64,000 nucleotides of DNA, from positions 31,248,001-31,312,000 of the forward strand of contig OX579637.1 in the NCBI GenBank assembly GCA_951230915.1, read 5' to 3'. Every line of letters begins with the position of its first letter. Position 1 is the first letter of the stretch. Under the pieces are notes generated by a model that ran no database searches, was not told the origin of the DNA, and saw nothing but the letters and a program-made list of their open reading frames with translations. The position numbers and the translations under genes were made by a program. Shown in pieces: positions 48,254 to 60,037 of the stretch. This DNA comes from Antitrichia curtipendula. Lineage: Eukaryota > Streptophyta > Bryopsida > Hypnales > Leucodontaceae.

Positions 48254-48870
48254 AAAGCATTTGGTGAAGAAGCATGATGTATTTTAGTTGAAGGCATATT
48301 GCATGACTATATCATGACATACAGCTGAATAACAGATGCAACATTGCAGCGATGGGTACATTATGTGTTCTCTATACAGTTTGAGGACTTTCATCATGTC
48401 GATACCTTGCCAAAAAGAAGCCATTCAATACATCATAAAACCTGTCAATGCAAATCTACTTTGCAAGCTCACGTGTTATGGAAGATCGTGGGCGACTGGG
48501 CGTTCTACTGAAGTTCAGTTTGTCAGAAGTCCTGCATATCCCTGCCTGAGTGCTGCTGCAGAGGAAACTGCAAAATCACAAACACAATGGAGTCATCAAT
48601 TCCGTAGTAGTTAATGCCATTAAAGCTTGAAGCTTCCACACTAAACGCTTCAGCAATCACATGAACATTGAGGTTGCCCTTCTATGCTAACAAGTATTGC
48701 AATCAGAAACTGAGCATTGTCTTTTCTTCATGTGGATTTCACATCCTGCATACTACTCTCCAATTCTACTTTGGAAAACACACAGATGCAATTCATCACT
48801 TTTGTCTTAGAAGAGTTGCACATATTAAGAGTCAGGATCACCAATATATGTACGTAGGACTTCTAGCAGA

Positions 48871-49028
48871 ACATCATTTATTACTATGCATGTTCATCAG
48901 GATGTCCACTATTAGCTCTCTATGTGGTATTCTTTATGAAAGTTTGAGTACATCATTTATTACTATGCATGTTCATCAGGATGTCCACTATTAGCTCTCT
49001 ATGTGGTATTCTTTATGAAAGTTTGAGT
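48871..49028 (+). repeat. Exact 79-bp tandem duplication
   Basis: The unit starting ACATCATTTATTACTATGCA at 48871 is repeated without visible change at 48950-49028, pointing to a recent event. Confidence 0.9.
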
Positions 49029-50364
49029 GGAACTTGCCATTTGTTGGCGTTGTCTTCACATTCAAGGAAAGGGAGTACATACCCTTCTATGCTATCATGG
49101 TGTCCTGGAGAAATGCCAACACACGACAATAATAAGCAAAGCCATAAACTGGAAGAAGTATGAAAATTCAAAACGCATTTTACACCCTGAACTTTGACAT
49201 TCTTGGCTACAGTCTGTTGTCCCCTTGCATGGGACGCTTCTGGCCGTCAATTCCCCTTCAAATCAAGAGAGGGCACTGTCTCCACTTCCTTATCCTTCCA
49301 AAATTGCCAACCTTTTTCTTCATCATATGGAATTTTAATGTTTGGTCATGCTAAACAAGAGAACACATCTGACTTCAAACTCTGACACTTGTATTGTCAA
49401 CATGTACTTCTCTCTAACTATGCCCATTTAGTTCATGAGAATGTACTGAATAGACTGCCTTCAGTTTCTAAGCGAATGTTCCATTTCCTCCCTTTATCAT
49501 TCCAAATCTTCTTGGTCATGGACTCAAGAATTACATGCTCAGACTATTCATTTGAAAATGCCACCATCTCCCCCCAGTATTGAAAGGCATGCCTGAAATC
49601 ATTGTAAAGTGAATCATGACCACTGTCCAACACAAATAACTACTAAATGACTACAACAACACTCTGTGCAGTTACTCATGAGTCATTCCTATGGCATCCA
49701 GCAGTGGCTGAACATAGAGTGTTGTATTTTAGACTAAAATTAAGTAAGTGACGACTGCACTTCCTTTCCTGTCAGTGCAAGTTGATTCAGGCATCTGTGA
49801 AGTACAGACAGGAACGATGTGTTCTAAGCAATTCAAAAACTTAGTGGAGACTGAACCTGAGATGAAATTGGACTAAGCACATGGGCCACACTTAACTGAT
49901 AGTACGTTTTCATCCCCTCCAGAAAATGTACCTCATCAATGAATGTGGCCCCCAGTTGTCATCAGCAACCTCCGACGCTTTCAACTAGTCCACCAATTCT
50001 TGAATTCCAAGTTGTAGCTTCAGAGACCTGCACGCAATACCTTCAATTCTCCTTCCATGTCTGTTGTCCAGCGATATCCAAGTTCCAATAGACAGCACTT
50101 CTTCTTAAATGCACTTCACAGCACATCCCTAGTTGTATACAGCAGGAATATCTGAAAACACTACAGAGAACACAATGACACACTGTACTAGGGAAGAAAA
50201 GTCTGAATATGAACTCGCTCGTGATGCACGTATACTGCAGTTAGCAAAGAAATTGGAACCAGTGAAGGCCGCCGTTGTAGCATTGTAAGTCCCTTTCTTG
50301 GTGTTTTGCTTGTTGAAGTTTCTACTTGCATAGATAGAGAGTGAGTGCAAGTGGCGACGGTGGA

Positions 50365-50504
50365 GGCTTACCTTCAAAATGGCGACAGTAGCATAGATCT
50401 CCTATGCATCTATTGAGAGTCATTTGTCGGTGTAGGCCTACCATTAAAATGGCGGCAGTAGCATAGACCTCCTATGCATCTATTGAGAGTCATTTGTCAG
50501 TCAC
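50365..50504 (+). repeat. Two-copy 70-bp tandem repeat
   Basis: Units contain AAAATGGCGRCAGTAGCATA and CTCCTATGCATCTATTGAGA, with copies near 50377 and 50447 differing at a few bases. Confidence 0.8.
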
Positions 50505-52640
50505 TCTATAGTCACTTCAAAGTCATATAGTGATAGCTTTGTCTGATTGAAATCATAAGGAAGTCTAAATGTAGTCTTCTGTGTAAAACAGCGCCGACCC
50601 CTCATTTAATGCAGCCATAATTTTCTCCAACTACGTGGCGCCTAGGGGTTCCTTTGGCGCCGTCATCCCTGAAGTCCTTCTTTCTTTTGAGCCGCCAATA
50701 TTGCACACCTTCCAGCAAGTATTCTAGGGATTGCGGCTTTTGCTTTGATTTTCCTTGTCTTACCGTAGGGTTTGCTGGGTAGGAGACAATCGATCGTTGC
50801 ATTGAAGCCGAAGAAGACGTCTGCAGTGTCGCCTGACAAAGAAGCATATTCTGCACCACCAAGGCGGAGTTTGAGAATCGCACGTTTGGCCGCTGCTGAG
50901 GGGAGTCTGCAGCATAGGCAACTTTTGCAGAAACGTCAAAACTTAGCTGCAAACAAGCGCACGAAGATGAGCAGCACCTCGGAGTCCGACCAGACTGGGA
51001 CTGATAATGAATTTGCGGCTGCAGGTTCTTCTCTAACTGTCTTGGTCATTGCTCTCTCTTTCGAGTGTTGGGGTTTCTTTGCAGCGCTTACACAATGTAT
51101 TCCGTGGTCCTTGCACAATTGACATATTCATTGTTTTAGGTTTGGTTTCGCAAAAGAAATGGCCAAGGAGACTTCACTTTGTAGGTGTGTGTCGAGGATT
51201 TAGGGTTTTCACAAGACGTTTGGCAACAGATGGCCACTATATGTATGCTTGCAATCAATTTGTGCAGGCAGTGTCAAAGTGCTGAAATCAAATTTCTTCC
51301 TTTGTAATGTCACGTTTATACTCTGTAATGCACGGTACAAATGTCCATATTGCTGAAACATTACTGTAGAAGGAGAAGACCTACCTCTGTCATAGATTAG
51401 GATTTTCCTTGCAATGCTTGCGGCCATGGCTGTAAAGTAAGACGCGCAATTGATGGCAGCTTGTCCTTCCATTTCAAGCGCACATGCTGCGCAGTGGATC
51501 AAAGTCCAATAATCCAGCTTTCTTTCATCACTTAACGACTCACTGCAGTGCACATGTGTTCATGGCAGCACATGCTGCTTGGCAAACTAAAATCATGCAT
51601 GACTGTATGCTACTATATGAGAGGCAAGGATTGGCAGTTGTGAAACGGCAGTGACTTTGGTCTGTTGGACACAATGTAGATGTACTGTCCGGACTTCTGC
51701 ATCCTTGAATTTCAGTTCCTTGAATTTCAGATCGTTGCCTTTCCTATTCTACTTCTTTGTTTTGCTTTGTGCTTGATGTAGAAGACTAAGTTTATCTTCG
51801 TGACAGTGTTGGATAGGTTCAACAGGGAAAGACGTAGTCACTGCATGCGCCTTCAACTGTGGGCTGCTTGGATTTAGAGCAACTTTGAAATCTGTTTGTC
51901 ATTCTTAACTGAGTTCTCTTGATGTTATTGCCCAGTTTTTTTCAATGTATATTCAGGAGCAACATTACACTAGCGGAAGTGCAACGAAGTTGGCATTGTC
52001 CAAGTAAATGTAGACCTATAAGCAGGAATTCCTTCTACTAGTACGCCTTAGAGCATCTTTCGGTTGAACATGTTTAAGTCCTGCCTTTCATTACTTCTGT
52101 TTTCAGTTAGGTAGTCTTTGCCAAGGTTATTGAGTTCCTTGATTGGAGGTGCAAGGGCAGACTGATTCTAGCATATTCTGGGGACTTGCAGGTGCAACAG
52201 GGCTTCTTAGTCTGCTACCGTACTTCTGTCCTCTTTCTAATTATTAGGCATTTCTGAGTTCATAGTGTGGGTTTGCATGTCCTTGTCCTAAGTGTTCTTA
52301 GAGTGACCAAGTTCTGTACAATGAAGCATTGTCCAAGCAAACGCCACTAAGGTGCTATGAATTCCAATTGCATTAAATGCTGCTTGTCAAAGTTGGATTA
52401 AGTTCATTGTCTAATGTTGCAGGATGCATCAATCATTTTAGCAAAGACGTGCTAAATCAGAATGCTTAGGGACCTTAGGCTGTGAAAGATAGTCCTTCAT
52501 GTACATGTCAAATGCTGCAGTGCATCCATGAAGACTAACTTGCCGTAGTGTAGAGCAGTCAGGGCAATATAGGAAATTCTTGGTTATGGTCTTCCTCATG
52601 TCTTGTTTGTGGTGTTGCAAGTGAAGGCAAACTGGCCATT

Positions 52641-55600
52641 ATGTCCGATGAAGACATCGTGGACGACTCGTTCAAGACAAAGCGTTGGTGGTTGAAGAAA
52701 GGAACTTCTAGTGCTTTGACTACATCGCTTGTACCTGCCCCTCGCAATGACACATCTTCTTTGCCTCCTGGAGGATTTCAAACACCGTGGCAGTGGATGC
52801 AGTCAGCATGGATGCAACCACAACACATGCAGCCTCCACCATGGCTCATGGGAGGGCAGCCGAGCTCAATGCCTTATGCTGTTCCTTGGAATGGCCCATC
52901 TCAGGCTGTGGAGAGCCGGTTGCCGGACAGCGTAGTCCAAGATTCAAGAAGACAGAAGCGGAAGCTATATGACAGTACTACTGCCGACAGGAGCACGGTA
53001 GGGATGAAACCGCATCAGCTACACATCCGTGAAGGTGGGGAGATTGACATTACTTGCGATGGCAAGAATGCATGGGATGATAGCATCCGCACACAAGTTC
53101 CACGCATATTGGATCTCAGTGTCCTGGAATGGGAGGGCCAGAAGTCGGAGGCTATAACACTACTGCGGCAGACGTTGGATGCTGAATTCGAATATGTAGG
53201 ACACCCTCTTAGTATGCAGGGATTCTGCAGTGCCATAAAACGATATATGAAGGCGGAGCGAGCAAGGCTGAAGGCAAGGTTTGTAGGTGGCTCAGAGGAC
53301 TGCCCAGTGCATGTGGACCCAGGTCAATGGAAAAACTACTGACTTATTGGAAGACGGGAACCCAACAAGAGAAGGCAGCAAAGATGGTGACCGCACGCGC
53401 ACAGGTGAAGGACTACACACACGTTGGGCGTAAAGGGAAAGCAGGGAAGGAGGCCATTGTGGTAAGCTTCACATTTCTAAATTTTTGGTTTATTTTGTAT
53501 CTATTGGTATTCAACTTCTACAGTGGAGCATGGTTGGTAATGGATACTACTAACATTCTAATTGTTTTCTTGAATATTAGACCCAAGGAAAGCAAGGGAG
53601 TCCGGGGCTGACTGAAATCGCTAAAGGGATTGAGCAATTAGATGCTCAGGCCCCTAAATCATCGGTATTTTTCAATTGCATGACGTTCATGGATAGGCAG
53701 CTGTCCTAGGGCATGCGGTGCATTTACTGCTGCTGTGGTGCTTTATAAGCATGGAATCATATGTAGTGCTTACAGTCATACATTTGATCACATAATGATG
53801 CACGAGTAATTGAAGTTGTCTAAATAGTATTTTATGAGTCATTAATTTCTATCATAGTCATTTGTTGACAAAACCAGCAAGTCAGCATGCTAGGGTATGG
53901 TTCATAGGAAGAGTTCTCTATGCCTGAGAAGTAGTGATTGTGTAGTCATTCTTGTCTGCCTCAGTCATACAGCAGTGATATAGTAGTCATTCTGGCCAAA
54001 TCCTTTTCAAATGTAACAAATGGAAGATTCTACTTTTTTTGAACATAATCTGACCTTCACTTCCACTGTGCCATTGTGTGTAGGGTGTGAGAACAGAAGT
54101 CTTTGCTCAAGTCTCAGCGTTACAAAGCAAGCATGACGACTTGGATGCAAAGTTCAAGAAGGTGCTTCTAAATCAATGTGAAACAACGGAGTCTCTACAA
54201 GAGATGAAGGGTATGCTGAGCAAGTGCATGGCCAAATTGTTTGGCACAAGCGATGCATCGGTCGATGTATCAAACTCGACTTTGCAGACGTTTCCCGATG
54301 GTGTACCTGATGTGTAGGTCATTGTGGGATGCCCAATGCTGAATTCTGAGAAGGCAAGAGGATCTTCTGCTGCACGAAGTCAAATAGACGAAAGTGACAG
54401 TGACGATGTCCAAGAACTGAAGGCCCCACCTACTGCTGAGGAGAATGCAAAGCTTATGCTCAATAAGCACATTGGCGGTGCATGCAATGAGGACTTCATC
54501 AAGGATGGCTTGCCTGAATTGTCAATGGGCACCACTTTTGCTACCAAAGTACGATCTAAGTCACCTGATTCTGCAAATGAACAGCTAGTCATGGAGAAGG
54601 GAACAAAGGCAGTAGTAAAGGACAAGAATGACACTAATGAAGAACTTCAGTTGGGGCCCCAGAATTCAGCAGAGCTCGATTGTGCTGAAGTACCGGGAAG
54701 TTATAAACCCGTTGTCAAGAAGGGCAAAGTGGCAGAGGGAAAAAACATTGTCGGGGTTCGCAAGTCAGCAAGGATAATGAAGAAGAAAAAAGAAGAAGAG
54801 CCAAGCCAATCAATTACTGAGGCAGCGGTGGGATTGTTGGAGGCCTCTGCAGTAGCAAGGGCTGCAGCATCAACACCACGTCTTTTTGCTTCTCCAACAA
54901 AGAAGAGGCTTCCGTCTAAATCAACCTTCAAAGTACTGGCCCATGATGTACATGAATCAAAGAAGGTGAGATATCCTTATGCACAGTCCATTCTCAATGT
55001 TCATGGTGGTGTGAAGCCTATGAAGCTCTTCATTGTGAATATGCATGTCACATGGCTTGATAGCCACTTATTAGAACAGGATAAGCCTAATATAAAAGTG
55101 AGGATCAGAGAGCATGGCTTCTAGGGTTCTCTGCAATCCTTTTGTAAATGCCAGTATGCCATTTACAGTCTATGTGATGCAGCACCTCAAGGAAATTGGG
55201 GATGACAATAACTTCTTGAAGTTATCCTTGTGGCCGCAGTGCCATGGACAAGCGGCTTCTTCAAACAATGCAAACTTGAAAGACCAATCTTCAAATGCAC
55301 TTGTGCAACCTCAGACTAGTCCATTGGAACTCCTTGAGCAACACACTGTGATTGGAATAGCGGTAGAAGTGCAAGGTGAGGGGACTTGCGAACCTCTTGG
55401 TTCTGCTTGCAATTTGTCCCCTTACCTTGCATTGAATTACCACTCTGACTGGTGAAAATTGAATGTGCAGATGACCTCCACAAAGACAGACAATCGCCTC
55501 AACACAATGCAGGAGAAGAATTCTGCCACTCATAAGGTAAGATTTTAAGATTTACATGGACACTGAATCAAAAGATTGAACACTACAATGCATAGAACTT

Positions 55601-56065
55601 AACGAAGTTGGTATGTAGTCATTCTTTCTTCAAATGACTTAGAAATGACTTTCTTATGACTACTGAATCACTTCCAGTCATTGACGCTGAGCCATTAACA
55701 ACCCACTGTCCTGACCTACGCTTGGAACTTCTTAAACTCATATCCTTTGTTTTTACCATAGCCGCTTCCTGAACTTCTCTTTTATTCTTGGTGTACAGTT
55801 TACCATGGGCCAGCGAGTGATGTTGATGAATCCAAAGTCTATAAATCAAGCTGTGGCATCAGGTGCGATCAGCGGCCTAGGGGGAGAGCATAAGTACCAT
55901 TTCAACGACATTCCTCCCTCTTGGTTCAAAGTGAATGTGTATGAGGCAATCTGGCCGCATGTTTCTCTAATGTTTCCAAATGAAAATGCAGACCAGGTGA
56001 AGCTTAAGGATGTGGTCGAATCTTGTGCACTTTGGGATGGCAAGTACATGAAAGCTGCCAAGTGA
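52641..56065 (+). pseudogene. tnpA-like: CACTA tnpA-like accessory protein gene
   Basis: First exon MSDEDIVDDSFKTKRWWLKK, a Met/Gln/Pro/Trp-rich stretch (WQWMQSAWMQPQHMQPPPW), then a plant Spm/ptta-type core ending VDPGQWKNY, with a one-base shift at 53340 to LTYWKTGTQQEKAAKM. Intron 53460-53580 (GTAAGC to TATTAG) leads to TQGKQGSPGLTEIAK. Next come EVFAQVSALQSKHDDLDAKF, an in-frame TAG at 54315-54317, a Lys-rich region (ARIMKKKKEEEPSQ) and a last exon from about 55801: GQRVMLMNPKSINQAVASGA, then VKLKDVVESCALWDG, like the TNP1/En/Spm C-terminal domain. TNPA-type proteins bind subterminal repeats. The shift and the TAG mark it as damaged. Confidence 0.7.
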
Positions 56066-57125
56066 AACCTCAATTTCACGTACATATGCATGTAGGTACA
56101 TAGTCATAGGTTTCTAGTATTTTTATAAGAGGCATAGTATATATACTTATCAGACTTTGCACTGCTGACTTCTGTTGTTTTCTACACTAAAGACAGTGAA
56201 TGTCAGACACTGCACTCATACACTAGTCTTTTCTATGTAATGGTTTCATTTTCATTTCAGTCATTTCCTAATTTCTAGTAATACATGACATCTTCTTATG
56301 CAACTATTGCAGTCATTGTTCTCTTGTTTACAGTACAGTCATATGCACAACAGTATAATGCTCTAAACTTCTGCTGTCATTTTGAGCTCAGTCATTACTG
56401 AGTTATACTTCTTAGAAATTACTTTTGAATGACTGCTTCTGCTTTTGGGAGGCCACACTCTATCCACTACTGAATACTATAAATGACTATACAACTACTT
56501 CTTTGAAGAGCTTTCTACTACTAGTTACTCATAAATAAGTGCACAGTAATTATTTAATGACTTCAGTAGTCATTCAATACCGTACAATGAACTAGCAAAT
56601 GACAGCTCACTAATTATTTATTATTGTCATTGTTCATGGGAGGACGCAAGGCTAGACAAATTACCTGCTGCCACATCTACAATAGGAGGTCCTACCATAT
56701 CCATCTTCCATAGGAATAACTGAAGTATGACTGCATGACCGCACGCCACATCATATTTCCCCAGACACGTCAGCAAAAATCCCTCTTCCAAATTTACAAC
56801 GTCACTAGCCACGTCCACACATGCAGCCCACATCAACTAGTCCTGGTCAGCCATTGAATCCATGTCACCCACCAGATGGGATGCCCCAAGCCACGTCAGA
56901 CATGCCTCGTCACAAACTATGTCCACCTCTGCAATCCAGTCAGCAAACCACTTGATGAAGTTCCACATCAGTAAACGGATGGAAAACAACTGTTTTGTCC
57001 TAAATGACTCACTTGTCCTAAATAACCCGTCCACAATGACTGTAACCCCAAATTTTGGCTCCAGTCTTTCTCTAGTCATTTGTGTCCTAAATGACTAGTT
57101 TTTGAGTCATTTACCCCAGTTATTT

Positions 57126-57146
57126 ACAGCCCTTTTTTTACTAGTG
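57126..57146 (-). repeat. CACTA element right terminal inverted repeat
   Basis: Perfect reverse complement of the left end; ends ...ACTAGTG at 57146. Confidence 0.95.
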
Positions 57147-58451
57147 GATAAGGTCTCCATAAACGTGCTCGAAGAAGATGATCATGGCCGTCGACATCTT
57201 CAAGTACAGTACATTCTGCCGTCTCCAATATGTGAAGTCATCCCGATGCTCCTTGGACCTGTATACTTGCTTCATCTTTTTAGATTCTCCCGGGAAGAAG
57301 GTTTTGAAAGACAATTGCAAACCATAGTCCTTGTTGTACCCGAAGCAGAACACAATGAAGACGTTGAAGCCCTCCCCGGCGATAGCCTCCGGGAATCCGT
57401 CCTCAGGTGCCGTCATGTAATTGACGAGGTGCAGGTCCCACACTCTGGTGTTGCCGTTTTCACGTCTTCGCTTCTCCAAATGTTGACACAGCATGTGGAA
57501 TCCGTCTGCATCAATAAGGAGTACGGCGGCAGACCGGGCTATGACAAGCTTCGTGTATGAGTCGTAGCACTCCATAGCGTCGAAGAATAGTCTCAGTCTT
57601 CGGTCCTCCAGAAGTTTTGCCGGTGATCCCAAATCCGTCTGCTCAAAGAGAAACCAGAAGTACATGTGCGGCTTACTTCCATCTCGCCATGAAACGATGT
57701 CGGGGTTCCTCAGAACACTGCTGAGATTTCCGGAGTGATCGTCCAAGACTCTGCACATGTAGTTATCGGAGTACCCCTTCTCAAGTGCCTCCTCCTCTCC
57801 AATGGTCGCCGTCGAACTGAAATACGCCTCCGACATGTCCCGCACAAATTGCGGACAGTCGGCTGGGTCGATTGTCTTGTTAAGCCCCGCTGTGCGATCC
57901 AGCAGCCACTTCGATCCCGAATGCGAATCCATGGCTTTGTTCACCCAAAGCTCTACTTAATCGCGATCGATTCCTTTCTCCTTCGCCAAGTCGTCCCACT
58001 CCGTTGCGGAGTATGGTTCGTACTCCGGCTTCTTGCTGGGTAGAGGATGCTTCCTGTAGTGTAGCATCAACTCGTTCTTCATCCCCCGAATGAGGCGCTC
58101 CTTGGCACCTGCCGAAGCAAGAGTCGTGAGAGGTTTCGGGGTCTTCACCTTGGAGCTCTTCACAGAAAAAAAATTCTCATCCACAAGAGTCGCAAGGTAG
58201 TTGATGTCTTCCGCTCGAAGCCCATACAACGTCTTGAAATCGTTTGCAGTAAGGGGCTTGTGCTTCAGAGTTCCGGTCTCATTGACTGACCCCGCGGTGT
58301 CCGACAGCAACCCCGTCATGTACTTCTCTTCAATTTTAATCCATCTGTCAACATCCTTATCGTCCTCGAGAAAGGCAAGTGGAATTCGCAGCTCCTTGTT
58401 GTCTTTTGCCTTCTGACCCGTGAAGATTGTCACAAGGGACGGAGGAAATGC
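57147..58451 (-). CDS. Gene B exon 3: degenerate N4/N6-methylase-like region, split by CACTA
   Basis: Starts AFPPSLVTIFTGQKAKD after acceptor TTGAGTAG. One in-frame TAA lies at 57959-57957 in the place of an ordinary residue in paralogue A. The later part has VLLIDADGFHMLCQHLEKR, RVWDLHLVNYMTAPEDG, FNVFIVFCFGYNKDYG and YLKMSTAMIIFFEHVYGDL, then across the insertion VVNINSGPEFTFLGM (43275-43228). Against the 15-14 kb methylase-like copy, the DPPY place reads NYMT and motif I reads NINSGP, so catalysis would be lost. The relation to methylases is an inference from colinearity with that copy. Confidence 0.5.
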
Positions 58452-58716
58452 CTACTCAAGACCAGAATCACAACGGGACTATTAGTACAAAACCGTGGAC
58501 AACACTGAAGCATCAGGGGATCTCACGATGATTAACTATTTCTATGGAAGTCACCGTGTACTTCGGCAATCGAAGTGGACATTTCATTCTAGAGTAAGCA
58601 AACTCATGATCCTAGATTAAGAGCTACATTAGCATCAAGGGATCCCACGATATTGAGAATGATGACTGCATTTATTAGTGGTCCGACCAAATGAGGGCAT
58701 TTGACATCACTCTTAC

Positions 58717-60037
58717 CATGTACTTCTTGTTGTGCTGCCTGCCTATGAGTGCTGGTTGCGGGCTGCCCATATCTCTCCATTTGATCTTGGCGTTGATTAG
58801 CTGCTTTGTGAAGCATTGCTCTTTCTGTTCGCCAGCAAGATTTTGGTTGAGGGCCCGTGAAAGCAACAACACGTTACCGAAGTTCTCCTTCTTGGCAAAA
58901 ATGGGTACTATATTGAATGTTGTTGCTAACTTCTTGTTTGCCTCTGCTATCTTGCCGTCTTTCACCAGATTCCTGTACGCCCTTACAGTGTGCTGCCCCC
59001 CTATAATGAAGTACTGAGTCTTAGCGCTGAATATTGACATGTCGGGCTCTTCTTTGTAGAAGTCGGCCTTCTTCTTGTCCCCATAAGGACCGCGCTTGAC
59101 AGGGAGCACCGTTATAACCCTACTATCTGAGTCGAACTCAGGTGCGATTCTGGCCTTGTTTGTGATCCCTTCAAGGCGGCTTTGCTCTATCCCTCTGTAC
59201 ACGAGAATTCGGGGGGGAGCCTCGTGCAAGCAATCGTAGTGTACGCGGATGGGATTCCCGGCCACATTGCAGATTGGTTTCTTCCCCCATCGGTACAACT
59301 CCGTGAAATGGGTGTCATATAACTTCTTCATCTTAGTCATGTCCTCCTTGGTCAGCTTCTTGATTTCGCTCTCTTCCATATTCACGCACACGTGAATAGA
59401 TAACTCGGTCCCTACCTTTCGCTTTTTCCCAGATGATGTGGCTTCTTCTGCCACCTCTTTGTCACCTGGAGCTCCGGCAGCTGACTTGCGCTTCTTAGCC
59501 TTCTTCTTTGGAGATGGTTTGGTAGGAGTACTTTGAACAACTGGACCCTCGGGAGCTCCAAAGTTGATCCGATCCTCGTCAATCAAATCCCACTGAGATT
59601 TCATTTCAGCCACACTCCAATGGAGTGATGAGGTGCTTCTATAGAACAGCAAGGATCTCTCTGCCATGGACTTGCACTTCGTCATGTTGAGCTTAGCGTA
59701 GTCCAGGATTAAGCCGTAAGTTATGAACTGGTCACTCTTCGGTATCTTCACCTCCACAACGACAAGAACTGTATCCCCATCAAGGCCCTGCATCTCCGTG
59801 ACGTTTAGCCCAGTTGGTTTGTGCACCCTGTCGACATGCTTCAGCATTGGGACGATGAGTGCCTTGCCTTCCTCTATCACGAACTCCAGCCACCACTCTG
59901 TGACGCTAAGGTTGCATCAGAAAACTGCCGCCGGATTGTGCTCTCCGATGTACTCGAAGGAATGTATCCAGTAGTCGACAAAGGCTGCAAGTTTCCTTGG
60001 GCTCAAGTCCTCAGGAATGTCGTGCATCTGTGCACCA
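58717..60037 (-). CDS. Gene B exon 2: N-terminal domain, Lys-rich linker, ParB/Srx-like domain
   Basis: Reads GAQMHDIPEDLSPRKLAAF, then a TGA (59919-59917), then VTEWWLEFVIEEGKALIVP. A Lys-rich linker (PSPKKKAKKRKSA) leads to a segment with NPIRVHYDCL, VITVLPVK, YFIIGGQHTVRAYRNL, FNIVPIFAKKENFGNVLLLS and RALNQNLAGEQKE. The order GG-x-H-x-R...VP-[VI]-F...L-x-x-x-LNxN is that of the ParB/sulfiredoxin N-terminal fold (GxHR box, then VPV strand, then a helix with N). It ends at AAGTACATG before donor GTAAGA (58716). The linker suggests nuclear location. No crystal-grade proof; the assignment rests on motif order. Confidence 0.6.

Larger units (their letters stand above)
48254..52640. other. Non-coding centre of the CACTA element
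   Basis: Between the divergent transposase genes. Short open frames on both strands have no recognisable domain. It presumably holds both promoters and 5' UTR introns. Local tandem duplications are listed separately. Confidence 0.5.
43276..57146. mobile_element. Complete 13.9-kb CACTA (En/Spm) DNA transposon inside gene B
   Basis: Perfect 21-bp inverted ends starting CACTAGTAAAAAAAGGG at 43276-43296 and 57126-57146. The 3-bp flanks are AAT (43273-43275) and GAT (57147-57149), one base off a perfect duplication. Inside are a tnp2-like gene (minus, 48253-43962) and a tnpA-like gene (plus, 52641-56065), divergently arranged around about 4.4 kb of non-coding DNA. AGTCAT/ATGACT words fill both ends. 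Both genes carry stops, so it may depend on another copy in trans. It is inserted in coding sequence of gene B exon 3. Confidence 0.93.
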
